Shown in pieces: positions 7,509 to 15,312 of a DNA stretch of 64,000 nt. Where the stretch lies: assembly GCF_039543825.1 (NCBI RefSeq), contig NZ_BAABKM010000001.1:372001-436000 (forward strand). The letters are read 5' to 3'. The translations under genes were made by a program, and so were the position numbers. The notes under the pieces are model-generated. The model searched no databases, had not been told where the DNA came from, and saw nothing but the letters and a program-made list of their open reading frames with translations. The stretch is from Nocardioides conyzicola (GTDB lineage: Bacteria; Actinomycetota; Actinomycetes; Propionibacteriales; Nocardioidaceae). Position 1 is the stretch's first letter, and each line of letters starts with the position of its first letter.

Positions 7509-8207
7509 GTGCGGATCCTGGTGGTCGAGGACGACAAGCAGCTGGCGGCCGGCCTGCGTCGTGGGCTCGAGGCCGAGGGGTACGCCTTCGACGTCGCGCT
7601 CGACGGGACCGAGGGCGAGTGGTTCGCGCAGGAGCAGACGTACGACGCGATGGTGGTCGACGTGATGCTCCCCGGGCTTGCCGGGGACGTGCTCTGCGCC
7701 AGGCGTCGCGAGGCGGGTGACTGGACCCCGATCCTGATGCTCACCGCCCGGTCGGGCCCGGAGCAGGAGAGTCGGGCACTCGACGCCGGTGCCGACGACT
7801 TCCTCGCCAAGCCCTTCTCGTTCATGGTCCTGACGGCACGGCTGCGCGCGCTGGTGCGTCGCGGGACTCGCGAGCGACCCACGATCCTCCAGGTGGGCGA
7901 CCTCCGTCTCGATCCGGCGACCCACCGGGTCTCGCGCGGCGAGACCGAGGTGGCGTTGACCCCACGGCAGTTCGCCCTGCTGGAGTACCTGATGCGCCAT
8001 GCCGGAGAGGTGGTGTCGAAGACGGCGATCCTGGAGCACGTGTGGGACTTCGCCTACGACGGCCACCCCAACATCGTCGAGGTCTACGTCCGCCAGCTGC
8101 GCCAGCGCATCGACGAGCCGTTCGCGCTCCGGTCGCTCCAGACCGTTCGTCTGGTCGGCTACCGACTGGCGGCCGACGGCGGCGGCGCCGGCAAGGCGGA
8201 CCCGTGA
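7509..8207 (+). CDS. OmpR-family response regulator (two-component system 1)
   Basis: 232 residues. Receiver domain (1-120) with acidic pair E8-D9-D10, phosphoacceptor D51 in VVDVMLPG and K101 in the AKPF motif; winged-helix domain (about 130-225) with the ALTPRQFALLEYLMRHAGEVVSK recognition region. GTG 7509 starts the conserved VRILVVEDD and fits the promoter geometry; GTG 7500 would add three residues. It overlaps its kinase gene by 4 nt. It should bind tandem half-sites 11 bp apart, and TTCAG triplets of that spacing lie directly upstream. Role inferred: envelope stress control, including the divergent PepSY gene. Confidence 0.92.
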   Translation: MRILVVEDDKQLAAGLRRGLEAEGYAFDVALDGTEGEWFAQEQTYDAMVVDVMLPGLAGDVLCARRREAGDWTPILMLTARSGPEQESRALDAGADDFLAKPFSFMVLTARLRALVRRGTRERPTILQVGDLRLDPATHRVSRGETEVALTPRQFALLEYLMRHAGEVVSKTAILEHVWDFAYDGHPNIVEVYVRQLRQRIDEPFALRSLQTVRLVGYRLAADGGGAGKADP

Positions 8208-9545
8208 CCCGTCGCCTCGGCCTGCGCGCGCGGGCGACCCTGCTCGGCACCCTGCTCTTCACCCTGGTGCTGGTGATCGGCTCGATGCTGCTCCTGTCGA
8301 CGCTCGAGGCGCGACTCACGGCGTCGTCCGACCAACTGTCGCGCACGCGGCTGGCGGACCTGCTCGACCAGGCCGGCAGCGACGAGCTGCCGACCACGCT
8401 CCGCACCGTCGACGACAACGGCATGGCGCAGGTGGTCGGCCCCTCAGGCGACGTGCTCGCGGCCACCCCCAACCTCGCGGGTCGCGGAGCGGTGGCCGAC
8501 CTCCCGGCCGGGACGACGCCCCGGCTACGGACGTTCCGAGCACCCGACGACCAGGAGTACGAGACGTACCGGGTCTGGTACGCCACCGGGTCCAGCCCGC
8601 ACGGGCCGGTCACGGCGTACGTGGGGAGCAGTCTCGAGTCGGTGGCCGAGGCCTCGACCGCACTACGCCGGGCGTTGACCGTGGGCGTGCCTCTCGTGGC
8701 ACTGGCGCTCGGCGTCGTGATCTGGCTGCTCCTCGGCCGGGCGCTCGGACGGCTGGACCGCATCCGAGCCGAGGTGGACCGGATCTCCGCGGAGAACCTG
8801 CACACCCGGGTGGCCGGTGACGGCGTGGCCGACGAGGTCGGCCGTCTGGCCGCGACCATGAACGCGATGCTGGGGCGGCTCGACGCTTCCGCGCAGCACC
8901 AGCGCGACTTCGTCGCCGACGTCTCCCACGATCTGCAGAGCCCGCTCGCCGCGCAGCGCGTCGCCCTCGAGCTCGCCCTCGCCCGGCCCGAGGACATCGA
9001 CACCGACCGGCTGCGCGCGGACGTCCTCGGACCGACGAGCGACATGGAACGGCTGGTGCGTGACCTCCTCGTGCTGGCCACGATCGATGCGGACACGGTC
9101 GCTCGGCCGGCCCCGCTCGACCTCGACGCGCTCGTCCTGGAGGAGGCCGTCCGCGCCCGGACCGGCACCGGCGTACGGATCCGCACGGACCAGGTCTCCG
9201 CGGCGCCGGCGCTGGCGGACCCCGACGACGTACGGCGGATCGTCCGCAACCTGCTGGAGAACGCGGTGACCCACGCGGCAACAGAGGTCGTCCTGATTGT
9301 CGACGTCGACGACCACCAGGCCCGCCTCGACGTCGTCGACGACGGTCCGGGCGTCCCCGGACGAGCGCGAGCGGGTGTTCGACCGGTTCCACCGGGCGGA
9401 GCGGGTGCGACCGCGTGGCGGGGGCAGCGGGCTCGGCCTGCCCATCGCGCGCGGCCTGGCCGAACGCAACGACGGACGCCTCGACCTGGCCGACCTGCCC
9501 GGAGGAGCCTGCTTCGTGCTCCGGCTCCCGACCGTCCCCGCCTGA
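8204..9545 (+). pseudogene. Sensor histidine kinase (two-component system 1) with an apparent single-base frameshift
   Basis: HAMP-type membrane kinase: helices near residues 12-34 and 160-178, an extracytoplasmic domain between, HAMP linker, H-box ADVSHDLQSPLA with H242, N-box RNLLENAVTH and G1 box DDGPGVP. At 9355-9360, in a run of four C and two G, the frame breaks; the rest of the ATP-binding domain (DERERVFDRFHRAERV, then the G2 box GGGSGLGLPIA) continues in the +1 frame to the stop at 9545. One extra base explains it. It may be a sequencing error, because everything else is conserved and the partner regulator is intact; if real, the kinase loses its G2 box and should be dead. GTG start overlaps the regulator stop (GTGA). 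Confidence 0.82.
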
Positions 9546-9564
9546 CCGCGGGTCAGGCCCGCGG
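9546..9564. terminator. Bidirectional stem-loop between the convergent kinase genes
   Basis: CCGCGGG / CCCGCGG, a 7-bp stem with a 5-nt TCAGG loop, starting right after the first kinase stop and covering the stop codon of the second. Short but perfect and GC-only. Confidence 0.45.
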
Positions 9565-10917
9565 CACGGTGAGCACGAACCTCGCGCCGGTGTCCGCTGC
9601 GGCAACCTGCACCGAGCCACCCATCGACCGCGCGACCCGCTGCGCGATGCCGAGGCCGAGTCCGGTCCCACCGCGCGAGGACGCACCGACGTCGAAGAGC
9701 GTCTCCCGCACCCCCGGGTCCACCCCGGGCCCGTCGTCGGAGACCGAGATCTCCACCGCACGGGTGGTGTCGACGGCGGCCAGCGTGACGGTCGTGCGAG
9801 CGTGCGCGACGGCGTTGTCGACGATCGGAGCGAGGGCGCGCACGACCAGCTCCCGCGGACCGGCCATCCGTCCGGTCGAGTCATCGGTGGCGTCGACGAA
9901 CACGAGCCCGGGCGGCACCATGGCCCGGACGGCGCCGACGACGTCGACGACGTGCGACGTCGAGCCGGTGCCCGAGGCGTTGTCGCGGGCGACGTCGACC
10001 AGGGTCGTGATGACGTCCGACATGGCGCGGGCGGACGTGGCGATCTGCTCGAGCTCGACCCGGGTCTCGGCGTCGTCGACGCCGCGGAGCAGGGCGAGGT
10101 CGGCGCTCCCCTGGATCGCGGTGAGGGGGGTGCGCAGCTCGTGGGCGAGCTCGGAGGTGAGGCGCTGCTCGGAGCGGATCGCCATCGACACCCGGTCGAG
10201 CAGGCCGTCGAGGGTCGCCCCGAGCTGGGCGAGCTCGTTGTCGGGACCGTCGAGGTCGAACCGGTGGCTGAGGTCGTGCTCGCTCCAGTCGGTCGCCCGC
10301 TCCGCCATCCGCGCGACCGGGGTGAGCGCCTGGGTCGTGACCCGACTCGCGATCGCCGCCGACACCGCGATCACCAGGACGCCGATGCCGATGGTGGCGA
10401 CGAGCGCGTACATCTCGGAGCGCTCGTACGGCGTCGTCGCCTGGCTCACGACGACGACGCCGGACTGCCCCGCCTGGTTGGTGAACGGCACGGCCCGCAG
10501 CCGCAGCTCCTCGTCGGCGTCGACGTTGCGGGCCGAGGTCGTGGTGCCCAGGTCGTCGGCCGCGTCCCGGGCCCGGTGCTCGATCGAGCCCGCCACGAGC
10601 CGGCCCTTGTCGTCGTAGACCCGCACCCCCGGGTCGAGCAGCTCCTCCGGCACGCTGACGGTCGCGCTGCCGCTGTCGGAGTTGGCGTCCACGATCGCGA
10701 CCACCGCGGCGGCCCGGTCCTGGAGGACCCGGTCGATGTCACGCTTGGCGGTGTAGGCGAGCAGGATCTGGACCCCGACGCCGACACAGATCATCACCGC
10801 CGTCATCAGCAGGACCGTCGACAGCACGATCTGGCCCCGGAAGGACCGAGGAGCGAACCGCCGCAGCCCGCCCCGCAGGACGCTCGGGCGGATCCGGCTC
10901 CACGGCTGCTCGCTCAC
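9553..10917 (-). CDS. Sensor histidine kinase (two-component system 2)
   Basis: 454 residues, intact. Helix at 28-54, extracytoplasmic sensor region 55-165, helix 168-190, HAMP linker with the P of ALTP200, H-box SELAHELRTPLTA with H259, and an ATP-binding domain with IVDNAVAHA, DDGPGVD and GGTGLGLGIAQRVA. The N-box is a variant (IVDNAVAH). The ATG overlaps the end of its response-regulator gene. It is convergent with the first kinase, leaving 7 nt between stops. Its regulator's promoter carries a perfect TCAGGT/GCAGGT box, so autoregulation is likely. The signal sensed is unknown; the gene neighbourhood suggests envelope or lipid-carrier status (inference). Confidence 0.92.
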   Translation of the reverse strand: MSEQPWSRIRPSVLRGGLRRFAPRSFRGQIVLSTVLLMTAVMICVGVGVQILLAYTAKRDIDRVLQDRAAAVVAIVDANSDSGSATVSVPEELLDPGVRVYDDKGRLVAGSIEHRARDAADDLGTTTSARNVDADEELRLRAVPFTNQAGQSGVVVVSQATTPYERSEMYALVATIGIGVLVIAVSAAIASRVTTQALTPVARMAERATDWSEHDLSHRFDLDGPDNELAQLGATLDGLLDRVSMAIRSEQRLTSELAHELRTPLTAIQGSADLALLRGVDDAETRVELEQIATSARAMSDVITTLVDVARDNASGTGSTSHVVDVVGAVRAMVPPGLVFVDATDDSTGRMAGPRELVVRALAPIVDNAVAHARTTVTLAAVDTTRAVEISVSDDGPGVDPGVRETLFDVGASSRGGTGLGLGIAQRVARSMGGSVQVAAADTGARFVLTVPRA

Positions 10918-11579
10918 TTCAGCGTGAACCCTACGCCGCGCACGGTCTGCAGCTTGAGCGGCGAACCGACCACGGTGAGCTTGGTGCGGATCCTGCGGAC
11001 GTAGGAGTCGACGGTGTTCTCGCTGACCATCGCGCCGTCGGGCCAGGCAGCGGCGACGACGGCCCGGCGGCGGACGACCTCACCGGGTCGCGAGGTGATC
11101 GCGGCCAGCATCCGGAACTCCGTCGGGGTGAGCAGCACCTCGCGGTCGTCGCACACCAGCGCGTGCCGTGCGGGGTCCAGCACCAGGTCCCCGGGCGCGT
11201 CGGCGACGACGATCCGTCCCCGCTTCGCCAGGGCCTCGACCCGCGCGATCAGCTCCTTCACGTCGAACGGCTTCGGCAGGTAGTCGTCCGCGCCCGCACT
11301 GAAGCCGGCCAGCCGGTCGTGCACCGCGCCGAGGGCGGTCAGGAAGATGACCGGCGCCGGCTGGCCGGCGGACCGCAGCGCCTGGCAGACGTCGCGACCG
11401 TCGGCGTCCGGCAGCCCGATGTCGAGCACGATCACGTCGATCGCGTCGTCGGCGGCGAACAGCCGGATCGCCTCGCGACCGTCGTACGCCGCGACCGCGG
11501 TGTGGCCCGCGTGGTCGAGGGCGGCCAGGACGATCCGCCGGATCGCCGGGTCGTCCTCGCAGAGGCCGATCTTCGCCAT
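10914..11579 (-). CDS. OmpR-family response regulator (two-component system 2)
   Basis: 221 residues. Receiver with CEDD (7-10), phosphoacceptor D53 in VLDIGLPD and K103 in PKPF; C-terminal winged helix with LTPTEFRMLAAITSRPGEVVRR and the wing segment SENTVDSYVRRIRTKL. ATG 11579 is preceded by GGAAGGAAG. A TCAGGT-ACTTT-GCAGGT box lies at 11640-11656, with a leader of about 40 nt. It is the best candidate for the protein that binds the TCAGGT/GCAGGT boxes through this region, because OmpR-type regulators bind tandem half-sites with an 11-bp period and the box is upstream of its own gene; the other regulator cannot be excluded. Confidence 0.92.
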   Translation of the reverse strand: MAKIGLCEDDPAIRRIVLAALDHAGHTAVAAYDGREAIRLFAADDAIDVIVLDIGLPDADGRDVCQALRSAGQPAPVIFLTALGAVHDRLAGFSAGADDYLPKPFDVKELIARVEALAKRGRIVVADAPGDLVLDPARHALVCDDREVLLTPTEFRMLAAITSRPGEVVRRRAVVAAAWPDGAMVSENTVDSYVRRIRTKLTVVGSPLKLQTVRGVGFTLK

Positions 11580-11639
11580 GGGTGCGCTTCCTTCCGCGCT
11601 CCCGACCGCCGGGGGCGCGAGCCCATCGTGGGCTGCCGA

Positions 11640-11656
11640 ACCTGCAAAGTACCTGA
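11640..11656 (-). promoter_or_regulatory. TCAG-box promoter element of two-component system 2
   Basis: TCAGGT-ACTTT-GCAGGT on the minus strand, 9 nt, hexamer CACGAT (11630-11625). Predicted transcription start near 11617, giving a leader of about 38 nt with a GGAAGGAAG ribosome site. Confidence 0.68.
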
Positions 11657-11678
11657 CCCCCGCCGCCCGGGAGGCTGG

Positions 11679-11695
11679 TCAGGTCGGTGGCAGGT
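11679..11695 (+). promoter_or_regulatory. TCAG-box promoter element of the 11718 gene
   Basis: TCAGGT-CGGTG-GCAGGT, 9 nt, hexamer GACCGT (11705-11710), then 7 nt to ATG 11718. It lies 22 bp from the divergent box of two-component system 2. Confidence 0.7.
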
Positions 11696-11717
11696 CGATC
11701 GACGGACCGTGGGCACC

Positions 11718-13151
11718 ATGCCCGTCCTCGACCGCGTCGCCCCGCGCCCCGTCCGGCGGTCACGGTGGACGAGCGGGCAGCTCGTGGTCGCGTACCTCGC
11801 CGTCGCGGTCGCCGTCGTCCGCCTGCCGTTCCTGGCCCTGCCGCTGTCCCCGGACGAGGGTGGGTACCTCCTCGTCGCGTCGCAGTGGGATCCCGGAGCC
11901 TCGACGTACGGCGCGTACTTCGTCGACCGCCCGCCGGTGCTGATCGGGCTCTTCGGACTCGCCGACGAGCTGGGCGGCACGATCCCCCTCCGGCTGCTGG
12001 CACTGGTCGCCGTGGCCGGCTCCGTCCTGCTGGCCGGCCGGCTGGGCGGCTGGCCGGCGGCCGCGACGGCCGCGGTCTTCCTCTCGACGCCGCTCTTCGA
12101 CGCCATGCAGGTCGACGGCGAGCTGCTGGCCGTGCCCTTCGTCCTCGGGGGTCTCGCCCTGCTGGTGCGGTCGTTGCGGACGACGTCACCGCAGTCGGCG
12201 TACGCCGGCAGCGCCGCCGCAGGTGCCCTCGCCGCGTGCGCCGTGCTGGTGAAGCAGAACCTGCTCGACGTCTTCGTCGTCGCCGCCATCCTGCTCGCCA
12301 CCCTCGCCGTCCGGGGCCGGTGGCGCGACGCCGTCCGGCGGACCGGTGCGTTCGCCGCCGGCACCCTGGTCGCGGTCGGCTTCGCCCTGCTCGTCTCCGC
12401 GACCCGCGGGACCGGCCCGGCGGCCCTGTGGGACGCGATGGTGACGTTCCGCGCCCAGGCCGCCGAGGTGATCCACACATCGGCCAACTCCGCGACCCCG
12501 GACCGTCTCCACACCCTGGTCGTGGTGCTGCTCGTCAGCGGTGCTCCCGTGGTCGCGCTGGTCGCGCTCGGCGGCCTGCGCCGGCCCGAGACCGGACCCG
12601 ACCTCCGCTGGGCGGCCCTCGCCCTGATCGCGTGGGAGCTCGTCGGCGCAGCGCTCGGCGGCAGCTACTGGCTGCACTACCTGCTGGCCCTGGTCCCGGG
12701 GTTGGTGCTCCTCACGGCGGCCAGCCGTCCGACGCGACCGTTGAGGTGGGGACTGGTGCTCGCCGGGGCGAGCACGACCGTGGCGCTGGTCGGGTTCACG
12801 CTGTCGCCCCCGAGTCCGGGGGCCGACCAGGCGGTCTCGGCGTACCTGCGCAGCCACTCCATCGCCGGGGACACCGTCGTGGTGGCGTTCGGGCACCCGA
12901 ACGTCGTCCACGACTCCGGCCTCGGCTCGCCGTACGAGCAGCTGTGGAGCCTGCCCGTCCGGGTCCGCGATCCCCGGCTGCGCGAGTTCGCCCGGGTGAT
13001 CGGCGGTGCCGACGCGCCCCGCTGGGTCGTCGTGTCGGGTGGGTCGCTGGCCACCTGGGGCGTGGACTCCACGGCTGCGCAGGTCGTCCTGGACCGGCAC
13101 TACCGGCAGGTGACGAGCGACGGCGACTGGCACGTCTTCGAGCGCCGCTGA
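11718..13151 (+). CDS. GT-C membrane glycosyltransferase (GT39/ArnT-like)
   Basis: 477 residues with ten or more predicted helices. The first outer loop carries LSPDEGGYL, the acidic catalytic-site motif of GT-C enzymes that move sugars from polyprenyl phosphates, and a second loop has YFVDRPPV, typical of ArnT/PMT-like proteins. The C-terminal about 80 residues look soluble. The ATG at 11718 sits exactly 7 nt after the GACCGT hexamer, so the mRNA is leaderless. The polyprenyl-phosphate mannosyl synthase gene that follows could supply its donor, suggesting a mannosyltransferase for lipids, glycans or proteins; acceptor unknown. Confidence 0.75.
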   Translation: MPVLDRVAPRPVRRSRWTSGQLVVAYLAVAVAVVRLPFLALPLSPDEGGYLLVASQWDPGASTYGAYFVDRPPVLIGLFGLADELGGTIPLRLLALVAVAGSVLLAGRLGGWPAAATAAVFLSTPLFDAMQVDGELLAVPFVLGGLALLVRSLRTTSPQSAYAGSAAAGALAACAVLVKQNLLDVFVVAAILLATLAVRGRWRDAVRRTGAFAAGTLVAVGFALLVSATRGTGPAALWDAMVTFRAQAAEVIHTSANSATPDRLHTLVVVLLVSGAPVVALVALGGLRRPETGPDLRWAALALIAWELVGAALGGSYWLHYLLALVPGLVLLTAASRPTRPLRWGLVLAGASTTVALVGFTLSPPSPGADQAVSAYLRSHSIAGDTVVVAFGHPNVVHDSGLGSPYEQLWSLPVRVRDPRLREFARVIGGADAPRWVVVSGGSLATWGVDSTAAQVVLDRHYRQVTSDGDWHVFERR

Positions 13152-13182
13152 TCCGACGGCGCCGCGGACGGCCTCGTGACGG

Positions 13183-13199
13183 TCAGGTTGCTGGCAGGA
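13183..13199 (+). promoter_or_regulatory. TCAG-box promoter element of the polyprenyl-phosphate mannosyltransferase gene
   Basis: TCAGGT-TGCTG-GCAGGA, 9 nt, hexamer CACTGT (13209-13214), 7 nt, ATG 13222. It begins only 32 nt after the upstream stop, giving this gene its own promoter. Confidence 0.68.
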
Positions 13200-13221
13200 C
13201 CGCCGGACCACTGTGCGAAGC

Positions 13222-13983
13222 ATGGACCTGATCGTCATCCCGACCTACCAAGAGGCCGCCACCGTCACCGGGCTGGTCGACCGCATCCTCGGCGTCGCCG
13301 ACCTGGCCTCGTTCCACGTGCTCGTCGTCGACGACGCGAGCCCGGACGGCACGGCCGACATCGTCCGCGCCCACCCGGCGTACGGCGACCGGCTGCTGCT
13401 CCTCCGGCGTGCGGGCAAGGACGGCCTCGGCACCGCGTACCGCGACGGCTTCGCCTGGGCCGAGCAGCACGGGTACGCCGTCGTCGTGCAGATGGATGCC
13501 GACGGCTCGCACCCGCCGGAGTCCGTGCCGGACCTGGTCGACGCGCTCCGCGAGGCCGACGTCGCGATCGGGTCCCGCTACGTGCCCGGTGGTCGGACCG
13601 TGAACTGGCCCTGGCGCCGGCGGCTCGTCTCGCGCGCCGGCAACCTGTACGTCCAGTTCCTCCTCGGGCTGCCGGTGCGGGACGCGACGGCCGGGTTCCG
13701 GGCCTACCGGCCGGGGGTCCTCGCGGCGATCGCGCCCGATGGCACCGAGGCATCCGGCTACTCGTTCCAGATCGAGACCACCTGGCGGGCGACCCGGTCG
13801 GGGCTGCGCCTGGTCGAGGTGCCGATCACGTTCGTCGAGCGCCAGCAGGGCAGCTCGAAGATGACGACCTCGATCGCCGTCGAGGCGCTGTGGCGGGTCT
13901 TCGCCTGGCGCTTCCTCTCGCCGCCGGCCGCTCCGGTCCGCGCACGCGTTCAGGTTGTCGGCAGCCAGAGCACGAGACGTTGA
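13222..13983 (+). CDS. Polyprenol-phosphate mannosyltransferase (GT2, Ppm1/DPM1-like)
   Basis: 253 residues, the length of a stand-alone catalytic domain. It begins MDLIVIPTYQEA and carries VVDDASPDGTAD (nucleotide-binding Asp pair), VVQMDADGSHPPE (the DAD metal site) and IGSRYVPGG, all diagnostic of dolichol/polyprenol-phosphate mannose synthases. The reaction is GDP-mannose plus polyprenyl phosphate giving polyprenyl-phosphate mannose on the cytoplasmic face. ATG 13222 both matches the family start and lies 7 nt after the promoter hexamer; GTG 13213 lies inside that hexamer. Likely donor supplier for the GT-C enzyme upstream. The sugar could be glucose, but the motifs favour mannose. Confidence 0.87.
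   Translation: MDLIVIPTYQEAATVTGLVDRILGVADLASFHVLVVDDASPDGTADIVRAHPAYGDRLLLLRRAGKDGLGTAYRDGFAWAEQHGYAVVVQMDADGSHPPESVPDLVDALREADVAIGSRYVPGGRTVNWPWRRRLVSRAGNLYVQFLLGLPVRDATAGFRAYRPGVLAAIAPDGTEASGYSFQIETTWRATRSGLRLVEVPITFVERQQGSSKMTTSIAVEALWRVFAWRFLSPPAAPVRARVQVVGSQSTRR
13950..13966 (+). promoter_or_regulatory. TCAG-box promoter element of the DUF347 protein gene
   Basis: TCAGGT-TGTCG-GCAGCC, lying inside the 3' end of the mannosyltransferase gene; 9 nt, hexamer GACGTT (13976-13981), 6 nt, ATG 13988. The second half-site is the most degenerate of the set. Confidence 0.5.
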
Positions 13984-13987
13984 CGCC

Positions 13988-15253
13988 ATGACCCAGCACG
14001 CAACCATCGCCGGCACCGGCGCACGACAGATGCTCAACAAGGTCCCCGAGGTCACCATCTGGTTCTGGGTGATCAAGATCCTCTGCACGACCGTCGGCGA
14101 GAGCTTCGCCGACTGGATCAACATGACCCTCGGCGTCGGCCTCGTGAACACCGCCATCCTCTTCACCGTCATCTTCGCGGTGGTGCTCGCGATCCAGATG
14201 ACCCTGCGGCGGTACGTGCCGGTCGCCTACTGGCTGACCGTGGTCGTCGTGAGCGTGACCGGCACGCTCTACACCGACATCCTCACCGACCAGCTCGGCG
14301 TACCCCTGTGGATCAGCACCACCGTCTTCTCGGTGCTGCTCGCCGCGGTCTTCGGCGTCTGGTACCTCCGCGAGCGCACGCTGTCGATCCACTCCATCGT
14401 CACCCTCCCCCGCGAGGCGTTCTACTGGCTCGCCGTCCTCGTCACCTTCGCGCTCGGTACGGCCACCGGCGACTGGACGCTCGAGCTGACCGGATGGGGC
14501 CCGAGCAAGGCGGTCATCCTGCCGGCCGCACTGATCGCCATCGTCACGCTGATCTGGCGGCTCGGCGCCAACGAGGTCCTGACCTTCTGGCTCGCCTACA
14601 TCCTGACCCGGCCGCTCGGCGCCAACATCGGCGACTGGCTGGCCACGCCGTCGAGCGAGAAGGGGCTGGGCCTCGGGACGCTGGTCACCAGCATCATCTT
14701 CCTGGGCGCCATCCTCGCGACCGTCGTCTACCTGTCGATCTCGCGGGCCGACGTGATCGAGCAGCACGAGGAGGCACGGCCGACCGGGCGCTACGTGAGG
14801 CCGCATCGGCAGCGTCCCCTGCTGGCCGCCCTCGGGGTCGTGGCCGTCGCCACCGTCGCCCTGCTGGCGTGGGCGAACGCCCAGCCGCACCAGAGCGCCC
14901 TCGCCGACGAGGGCCCTGCCCCCAGCTGCTCCGGGTCCCCGATCGGCCAGGCCGAGGCCACCAAGCAGGTCGCCGCGAAGTTCCCGGCCGCCTCGGTGCA
15001 GAACTACCGCACGATCGCGCAGGACACCTTGAAGCTGGTGGACTCCGGCGACCAGGCCGGCGCCGCCAAGCGGGTGACCGACCTGGAGACCGCGTGGGAC
15101 GACGACCAGGGCTCGCTGCAGCCGAAGGACTGTCAGGCGTGGGCCTTCGTGGACCAGCAGATCGACCCGGTCCTGTCGGCCGTCCGCGCCTCCAGCCCGG
15201 ACACTGGCACCGAGGACAAGGCGATCCAGGCACTGCTCGTCACGCTCGGGTAG
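13988..15253 (+). CDS. COG4705/DUF347 family membrane-anchored protein with C-terminal outer domain
   Basis: 421 residues. Residues 15-260 carry four DUF347-type repeats, each a pair of helices with the signatures WFWVIKILCTTVGESFADW, FYWLAVLVTFALGTATGDW and FWLAYILTRPLGANIGDWL. Then comes a basic stretch, one more helix (about 280-297) and a soluble domain of about 120 residues with two Cys (SCSGS and KDCQAW) that could form a disulfide outside the cell. DUF347 proteins have no established function in general, although some are linked to metal tolerance. The start is fixed by the leaderless promoter geometry and lies 4 nt after the previous stop. Confidence 0.78.
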   Translation: MTQHATIAGTGARQMLNKVPEVTIWFWVIKILCTTVGESFADWINMTLGVGLVNTAILFTVIFAVVLAIQMTLRRYVPVAYWLTVVVVSVTGTLYTDILTDQLGVPLWISTTVFSVLLAAVFGVWYLRERTLSIHSIVTLPREAFYWLAVLVTFALGTATGDWTLELTGWGPSKAVILPAALIAIVTLIWRLGANEVLTFWLAYILTRPLGANIGDWLATPSSEKGLGLGTLVTSIIFLGAILATVVYLSISRADVIEQHEEARPTGRYVRPHRQRPLLAALGVVAVATVALLAWANAQPHQSALADEGPAPSCSGSPIGQAEATKQVAAKFPAASVQNYRTIAQDTLKLVDSGDQAGAAKRVTDLETAWDDDQGSLQPKDCQAWAFVDQQIDPVLSAVRASSPDTGTEDKAIQALLVTLG

Positions 15254-15272
15254 CACCCGCTCGGTCCTGCGG

Positions 15273-15300
15273 CCCTCGACCAGCTCCGGCTGGTCGAGGG
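15273..15300. terminator. Bidirectional rho-independent-like terminator
   Basis: 11-bp perfect stem (15273-15283 with 15290-15300) around the loop CTCCGG, placed between the convergent stops at 15253 and 15313. Confidence 0.75.
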
Positions 15301-15312
15301 CCGTCGGCGTCG

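Noticed and set aside
9297..11004. Long plus-strand open frames opposite the second two-component system
   Set aside because: Antisense shadows of an intact kinase and regulator; the parts beyond 9545 show no motif. Only 9297-9545 is real, as the shifted kinase end.
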